DNA from: Methylotenera mobilis JLW8 | GTDB lineage: Bacteria; Pseudomonadota; Gammaproteobacteria; Burkholderiales; Methylophilaceae | Assembly: GCF_000023705.1 (NCBI RefSeq) | Contig: NC_012968.1 | Coordinates: forward strand, 186,001-250,000 | Direction: 5' to 3' | DNA length: 64,000 nt | Part shown: positions 59,746 to 64,000 of the stretch, piece after piece | Layout of the letters: the number at the start of each line of letters is the position of its first letter | Position numbering within the stretch: the stretch's first letter is position 1 | Program-made: the position numbers and the translations under genes | The notes under the pieces: generated by a model | What the model saw: the letters and a program-made list of their open reading frames with translations, nothing else | What the model was told of the DNA's origin: nothing | Databases searched by the model: none

Positions 59746-59934
59746 TTATTATAATTCTTGATCTTATTTTTCTACAGTCAGCAATTACCGAGCAATCCTC
59801 GGCAGTTGTTTCCAAAATGGAAATAACTCAATTAATAGTGCATATTGAACTGGCCGGCAATTCCGAACAGTAGCAACAAATCAAAACTTCGAGAATATCT
59901 CAATTTGAGGAAATCTCTAAAATTGCCGAAAATA

Positions 59935-60501
59935 CTAAATCAAGCCCGCATAATTTTTTAGTGATGAAACCGTTTGTGGTAACTGTTGCTTTTGCAGACA
60001 AGTTAAAAATTCATCCACAGACATAGGCGGATTTTTCAAAGCACTGCGCTGGTCTTTAAAAGCTTTACAACAAATCGCAGGTGCCATGTCTATTTGATAA
60101 TAAAGAAAATCATCTGGGTGGATGATTTCTATCTGAAAAGTTTGTAAATAATCAGCAGGAAAATCCTTTTGATTAAATGTCACAATCGCATCTGCCTTGC
60201 ACTTTATGGCGGCAGCAAGCACATGCCTATCATCTTTATCTGGTAGGGCTAAACCTTCAATCAAACATTCATAGCCTTCTACTTTTGCATCAGGCACATG
60301 ACTGTCCATCAAGTTGCGCACACGCTCAAGTACCTCTAGCGGGTATTTATCTTCGCGCACTAGAGCATTGATCCATTCTTCATGTATCGCATCTGTCCAA
60401 TAGGCTTTAAACAAATCACAGTTTGCTAAGCGCATTAGGCTGTCGCGCAGAGCTGCAGGGTAAAGCACGCATGCGTCAAACAAAACGGCAAAACGTGCCA
60501 T
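59935..60501 (-). CDS. PIN-domain toxin (ribonuclease)
   Basis: A 188-residue protein with a PIN domain, the metal-dependent ribonuclease fold of VapC-type toxins. The acidic residues are present: Asp9 (VLFDACVLYP), Glu41/Glu42 (HEEW) and Asp88-Asp91 (PDKDDRHVLAAAI), followed by IVTFNQKDFP. The extra C-terminal 60 residues are common in the longer PIN toxins. It starts 5 bases behind the HTH gene, which should be its antitoxin. Confidence 0.9.
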   Translation of the reverse strand: MARFAVLFDACVLYPAALRDSLMRLANCDLFKAYWTDAIHEEWINALVREDKYPLEVLERVRNLMDSHVPDAKVEGYECLIEGLALPDKDDRHVLAAAIKCKADAIVTFNQKDFPADYLQTFQIEIIHPDDFLYYQIDMAPAICCKAFKDQRSALKNPPMSVDEFLTCLQKQQLPQTVSSLKNYAGLI

Positions 60502-60506
60502 CCTGT

Positions 60507-60962
60507 TTAATACCCCATACCTAACTCTTGCGATATAGCCGTTAGTTCATCAAGGGCTGCATTGCGCTTAGCCAACAGTGATTCTTTATAAGCCAACACA
60601 TCGCTTGCTAACACACGGCGATGGGCACCTACTTTACGATGAGGTAGTTCGCCTTTTTCTAATAAGCTCACCAAATGCGGACGGCTAACATTCAGTAAAT
60701 TAGCTGCTTCTTGTGTACTGAGCTCATGGTGAATTGGAACCAAGCTAATCGCATTGCCCTTTGCCATTTCCGAGACAATATCTAACAGCAATTGCATAAT
60801 TTGCCCAGGCAACACCAAATCTTCAGCTGCGCCATTATTGGCACGTAAAGTTAGTTGTACCCTGTCTGCATCCGCATATTTACTCAACATACGGCTAGAT
60901 TGTTTAGCAGCTTCAATCTCGGGCTTTGTGGGTAAATGCACTACATTTTGCATCGCGTTCAT
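60507..60962 (-). CDS. Antitoxin with excisionase-type DNA-binding domain
   Basis: A 151-residue protein with a central helix-turn-helix of the excisionase/MerR type (about residues 86-130, LSTQEAANLLNVSRPHLVSL and KVGAHRRVLASDVLAYKES). It stands directly before the PIN toxin gene on the same strand, which makes it the antitoxin and autorepressor. AGAGGT precedes its ATG, and two TAAGCTTA palindromes lie in the leader as probable binding sites. It is longer than most VapB proteins. Confidence 0.88.
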   Translation of the reverse strand: MNAMQNVVHLPTKPEIEAAKQSSRMLSKYADADRVQLTLRANNGAAEDLVLPGQIMQLLLDIVSEMAKGNAISLVPIHHELSTQEAANLLNVSRPHLVSLLEKGELPHRKVGAHRRVLASDVLAYKESLLAKRNAALDELTAISQELGMGY

Positions 60963-60980
60963 TTCTTATTACCTCTAAAG

Positions 60981-60999
60981 TAAGCTTAGTTTAAGCTTA
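60981..60999 (-). promoter_or_regulatory. Twin palindromes before the antitoxin gene
   Basis: TAAGCTTA occurs twice (60981-60988 and 60992-60999), 11 bases centre to centre, which is about one helical turn. The sites lie just before the antitoxin ribosome site. A possible leftward promoter (TTGTCT-N17-TAATCT) lies upstream of them at about 61009-61037. Confidence 0.6.
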
Positions 61000-61041
61000 T
61001 ATGCATAGATTAAACGAAATAAACGAAACAGACAAGATTTA

Positions 61042-62004
61042 TTAGGCAGCGACATCTTTATCCAAACTGTCTTTGGCAACACTTTCGTAGTGGAATTTCG
61101 TCAAGTCAGAAGTTAAAAAGTTATCCATTAATAATTTAATAAATAAATCTTTTGAAACCTTTGAATCTAAAACTATTTTATCTTCTGCTTGGTTGAATCT
61201 TATTCTTCCGGCTAATGCAGGAAATGTTTTGCAAAAGCTGATAATGCTTGTGTTAGGGATGTTTTTTATCAAAACTGGTGAGCCTTTAGCGACCTTTACA
61301 AACCGTCTTGCATATTTAATGTCCTCAAGCAGCTCTCTCAATGCTTCAACGTTTTCAATAACCAGTTTGTCTTCAATTGCCGTTATTCCTAACGTTGCTT
61401 CCTTTTTAATAATTTCATGGAAACCGAAACTTCTTTCAAGCGCAGCCAAATCATTTACTAATAACTCACCATCAATTTTCAGCATCTGAAAGCCTGGACT
61501 TATTCTCAAGAAGTCTTTGTCAATTTTTTCTAATCTTGTTTCGTGTTGTACTAAACAAAAACTCGACTGGCTAAAAATATGTATCGGAGCAATCGTCTTA
61601 TATAAAATGACTTGCTTTTCGTTATTCCCTATTTCTATCAGTAATGCTTTTATATTTCCTATCTTTTCAGCATCTAAGTTATAAGTTGGCAAATTGTCAT
61701 TCGCTATCACAGTATCAATAGCGCTCAATTCTTGTGGTATTTCTATGTCATAAGCATAAATTACGTTTACTCTCTCATCAGAGGTAGATAAGTTCATCAC
61801 TGCTAATTCTTCAACATCGATTATTGTGTCTTTAATGCTTTTTAAAAATAGCTGCTTTAAACCAGATTGTGCATCGGCTTCAATATCTAGCTTTTTTGGC
61901 TCTTGTTGATTGGGTAGTCTGGAAATAGCATATACAGTCACACCTATTTGGTCTTGATGTTCATAAAAATACGAAAGCGACTCTTTTAATTCTTGTATAT
62001 CCAT
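61042..62004 (-). CDS. kwaB: Kiwa anti-phage protein KwaB (DUF4868-like)
   Basis: A 320-residue soluble protein that I take for KwaB, the second component of the Kiwa defence system. Reasons: size (KwaB about 315), the position behind a KwaA-like gene, and the middle-to-C-terminal pattern QMLKIDGELLVNDLAALERS / FGFHEIIKKEA and NTSIISFCKTFPALAGRIRF seen in DUF4868 proteins. KwaB binds DNA in known systems. The start codon shares one base with the KwaA stop (TAATG). No signal peptide. Assignment is by recollection of the family, not a search. Confidence 0.8.
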   Translation of the reverse strand: MDIQELKESLSYFYEHQDQIGVTVYAISRLPNQQEPKKLDIEADAQSGLKQLFLKSIKDTIIDVEELAVMNLSTSDERVNVIYAYDIEIPQELSAIDTVIANDNLPTYNLDAEKIGNIKALLIEIGNNEKQVILYKTIAPIHIFSQSSFCLVQHETRLEKIDKDFLRISPGFQMLKIDGELLVNDLAALERSFGFHEIIKKEATLGITAIEDKLVIENVEALRELLEDIKYARRFVKVAKGSPVLIKNIPNTSIISFCKTFPALAGRIRFNQAEDKIVLDSKVSKDLFIKLLMDNFLTSDLTKFHYESVAKDSLDKDVAA

Positions 62005-62585
62005 TAAACCACTCCCCTAACATAGTAAATACGATCGTCTAACTTAATGTAACTCAGCTTTTGGTTTTCAACTATTTTGCATTTAGAGATAAGAATAATG
62101 TTCTCTCTATTACCAATTTTGAATGCGCCGTTAGCCCTATATATTTGGAAGCCAAGCAAAGCAAGTGATGGGTTTGCGTAGAAGAGGTCAGTTTTGATAT
62201 AGATAACGCCCATTACAAGTAAAAGCAACGCAAATACAGCTAGCTGCCTTGTGCTTGAAAATTCAAAGCTAATCAGCGGTATGACGTATGTCGCGAGGAA
62301 AGTTAAGTGCTCGTAATTAATACCTTCAACTTTCGTGACCTCAAACGGGATATCCGTTGCGCCTTTCAAATCAAAATCAAATCTGAAAAATGCAAAAACT
62401 GCATAACAAAGGCACATGAAAATAATTGTAGGGAAAATATTGGCGCTTAAAAAGCGCCACCAAGATGAAAGATGACGTAAATCTACAGCACCTTCTGGAA
62501 ACTGAACTGTCATTATCAAGATAAAGACAAAAAGTAACCCTAGCGAAAGTACGTAAAGATCAATTTTTCTTCTTGTATCTGTCAT
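62004..62585 (-). CDS. kwaA: Kiwa membrane protein KwaA
   Basis: A 193-residue inner-membrane protein with four predicted helices (about 9-28, 48-66, 91-108 and 112-130) and a C-terminal soluble tail of about 50 residues (NRENIILISKCKIVENQKLS). This matches KwaA, the membrane sensor of Kiwa, which responds at phage attachment in studied systems. It stands directly before KwaB, as in known Kiwa loci. Its ATG overlaps the stop of the upstream nuclease gene (ATGA), so all three genes are translationally coupled. Confidence 0.8.
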   Translation of the reverse strand: MTDTRRKIDLYVLSLGLLFVFILIMTVQFPEGAVDLRHLSSWWRFLSANIFPTIIFMCLCYAVFAFFRFDFDLKGATDIPFEVTKVEGINYEHLTFLATYVIPLISFEFSSTRQLAVFALLLLVMGVIYIKTDLFYANPSLALLGFQIYRANGAFKIGNRENIILISKCKIVENQKLSYIKLDDRIYYVRGVV

Positions 62586-64000
62586 AAGTCACTCTCTTTT
62601 GCAGATACATTTGATGAGTCATCTTTTTCACCAAGTATGTTAGCGTAGGTCTCTTTCAGGAATGTCAGCGAACCATCTCTATCTGCATTAATTTCAAGGC
62701 TCTGCTGGAATAATTTAAGCCTATGACGATTTGCCTGAAGTACTTCAGACCATGTTTTCGCCCATATATTTATTCTCTTATCATCTGATTGGTGTATTAG
62801 CCCAGCCTGCATATTTGCTTGTTTAGCTTTTCTCCTTGCATGGTCATCCATATCATTAGAGATAACCCAGAATGTCCAGCGTGTGTCCGCACCATTAAAG
62901 CGCTCGTCTTGTGCAACCGCAAAAGCATAACTTTCCACTTGAGTCAGTTCACTCGCTCCAATTTTTACCGTTGGTCGCTTTAGTTCAATGACTAAATGTT
63001 CCATCTCATTCTGACGATGACATGGAATACTGCGAGTCAACATTAAATCAACTATGCCACGACGGCCATCAACTCTTTTAACAGGCTGATCAACAACAGT
63101 ATCAGATCCAATTGCTACTAGATGTTTTTTTAATACCTCTGTTAAGGATTGATCATCAACAGATAAAAAGAACTCTTCACCAAATATCCAAGTATTTTCC
63201 GCTAGCAGTCTGTGAAGTTGCGTTCGTTCTTGTAAGTTCTCCTTTTCGTCATCATTAAATAAAAGGGCATCTAGCCCCTCAATAAACTTAAGACGATCAG
63301 ACACTACCTTTGAAGCACTTATGATTGCTGAAAGAGAGGTTTCTTGTAATAACCTAGCAAATTCTTTTTGTTTTTTTTCAGGTAGATCTAGCACTTCGGT
63401 GAGGATTAGTTGCAATTCCTCAGGGCTTTTCTCTATAGCTTGGCGCAGCATGCGCAATTGTAGTTTCTTTCCTTTTTGTGGAGAGGTATCAAAGTCAGGA
63501 AGAAAGTTATTTACATTCACAGCAACAATATCAAATACTTCACGCTCAATTTTTTCTACAAGATTCTGAGGCTCGTTTTTGTATGGATAAACCTGTTCTT
63601 CTTTCCATCGTCCCACTAACGATTGAGCTTTTTCTGCCCCGCTTTCACGATAAAAGGTTTTTATTGCATCCTTAACTCTAGTCATGACTTCTATCAGAGT
63701 CGGATTCATCTCTGCTAAACCAAGTGTCCCATCACGAGATAATTTTGAGATATAAGCTGATTTCAAATAGGCTGAATAATTTAATCCAGGCACCTGTACT
63801 CTTAGGTCGGATTGTAATAAAGGTAATCCTGCTTCGTTGCACAGATATACTGCCCTATCAGTTGCGTTTTTCCATTCGATAATTTCTAGTTCTATAGGGT
63901 ATTCAATATCACCATCTTGAATCATTCCTAAACTTAATTGTTTTATTGATGTAATCGCTACAGAAACATCCAGCTTGCCTGCTGGCAAGTTAATCAATAT
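62582..64000 (-). CDS. Shedu-like nuclease protein, 5' end beyond the window
   Basis: The reading frame is open to the window end; about 472 residues are visible and the true start is probably beyond 64000 (the TTG near 63997 has no visible support). The C-terminal 190 residues look like a Shedu (DUF4263-type) PD-(D/E)xK nuclease: LLAENTWIFGEEF, the Asp in RGIVDLMLTRS and Glu-x-Lys in HLVIELKRPTVKIG, then TQVESYAFAV. The region before it (about 100-250) is helical. The part visible at the N-terminal end resembles the linker behind GHKL-type ATPase domains in larger defence proteins, which predicts such a domain upstream (uncertain). Coupled to KwaA by an ATGA overlap. Confidence 0.72.
   Translation of the reverse strand: MLINLPAGKLDVSVAITSIKQLSLGMIQDGDIEYPIELEIIEWKNATDRAVYLCNEAGLPLLQSDLRVQVPGLNYSAYLKSAYISKLSRDGTLGLAEMNPTLIEVMTRVKDAIKTFYRESGAEKAQSLVGRWKEEQVYPYKNEPQNLVEKIEREVFDIVAVNVNNFLPDFDTSPQKGKKLQLRMLRQAIEKSPEELQLILTEVLDLPEKKQKEFARLLQETSLSAIISASKVVSDRLKFIEGLDALLFNDDEKENLQERTQLHRLLAENTWIFGEEFFLSVDDQSLTEVLKKHLVAIGSDTVVDQPVKRVDGRRGIVDLMLTRSIPCHRQNEMEHLVIELKRPTVKIGASELTQVESYAFAVAQDERFNGADTRWTFWVISNDMDDHARRKAKQANMQAGLIHQSDDKRINIWAKTWSEVLQANRHRLKLFQQSLEINADRDGSLTFLKETYANILGEKDDSSNVSAKESDL

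Larger units (their letters stand above)
53630..64000. mobile_element. Integrated defence-rich element at tRNA-His (one end)
   Basis: From the tRNA-His 3' end to the window end, all genes are accessory: integrase, XRE regulator, two small exported or membrane proteins, HsdR, a PIN toxin pair, KwaB, KwaA and a nuclease. Coding density is looser and the DNA more AT-rich than in the housekeeping part. The other end is not in the window: no second copy of the tRNA-His 3' sequence occurs before 64000. The left limit is inferred from the tRNA end. Confidence 0.7.

Noticed and set aside
63995-63997. TTG as the real start of the Shedu-like gene
   Set aside because: The frame is open to the window edge and no ribosome site can be judged; a start outside the window is more likely.

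Overview
The window looks like a chromosomal segment of a betaproteobacterium of the Methylophilaceae type (Methylotenera or a near relative). The grounds are the 16S rRNA gene, the typical betaproteobacterial gene strings (rph/yicC/gmk/rpoZ/spoT/ridA/recG; rplM-rpsI-argC-bactofilin-erpA; rimP-nusA-infB-rbfA-truB-rpsO-pnp) and moderate GC. The family assignment is my inference from sequence familiarity, not from a search.

Layout. 1-2.6 kb: leftward kinase, PP2C phosphatase and ribonuclease PH (rph cut by the window edge). 2.9-16.5 kb: rightward housekeeping block (yicC, gmk, rpoZ, spoT, ridA, recG, ubiC, ubiA). Between yicC and gmk sits a four-gene module (circularly permuted ATP-grasp, alpha-E, transglutaminase, Anbu proteasome-like peptidase) that starts right behind a good sigma-54 promoter core. 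16.6-19 kb: a fimV-like gene, divergent from rplM-rpsI. 20.2-22.6 kb: argC, a small membrane protein, bactofilin, erpA. 22.9-26.8 kb: leftward gltA, anmK and an M23 peptidase; then rightward tyrS. 28.3-34.0 kb: a complete rRNA operon (16S, tRNA-Ile, tRNA-Ala, 23S, 5S) with promoter, boxA sites, processing stems and terminator. 34.4 kb: a PAS-GGDEF cyclase. 35.3-42.3 kb: a leftward sulfate cluster (yezD-like gene, porin, sbp, an EAL-domain gene, cysT, cysW, cysA). 42.5-51.6 kb: transcription/translation genes from rimP to pnp. 51.7-53.2 kb: dksA and folD, leftward.

At 53.3-53.6 kb are tRNA-Pro, tRNA-Arg and tRNA-His. A tyrosine integrase starts 100 bases behind tRNA-His, and everything from there to the window end looks like acquired DNA. 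It holds an XRE regulator facing a lipoprotein and a membrane protein, a type I restriction subunit HsdR, a PIN toxin with its antitoxin, and a tightly coupled operon of a Shedu-like nuclease gene (cut by the window end), KwaA and KwaB. KwaA/KwaB make up the known Kiwa anti-phage system. The coupling of Kiwa to a Shedu-type nuclease protein by overlapping stop/start codons is the most interesting thing in the window. It suggests a three-component defence operon lodged between the parts of a type I restriction locus.

Other points worth a look are the sigma-54 control of the Anbu module, an EAL protein with an altered DDFG motif inside the sulfate operon, a terminator-like hairpin in the rimP-nusA leader, and a long inverted repeat between infB and rbfA. 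No CRISPR array, insertion sequence or recognised riboswitch was found.
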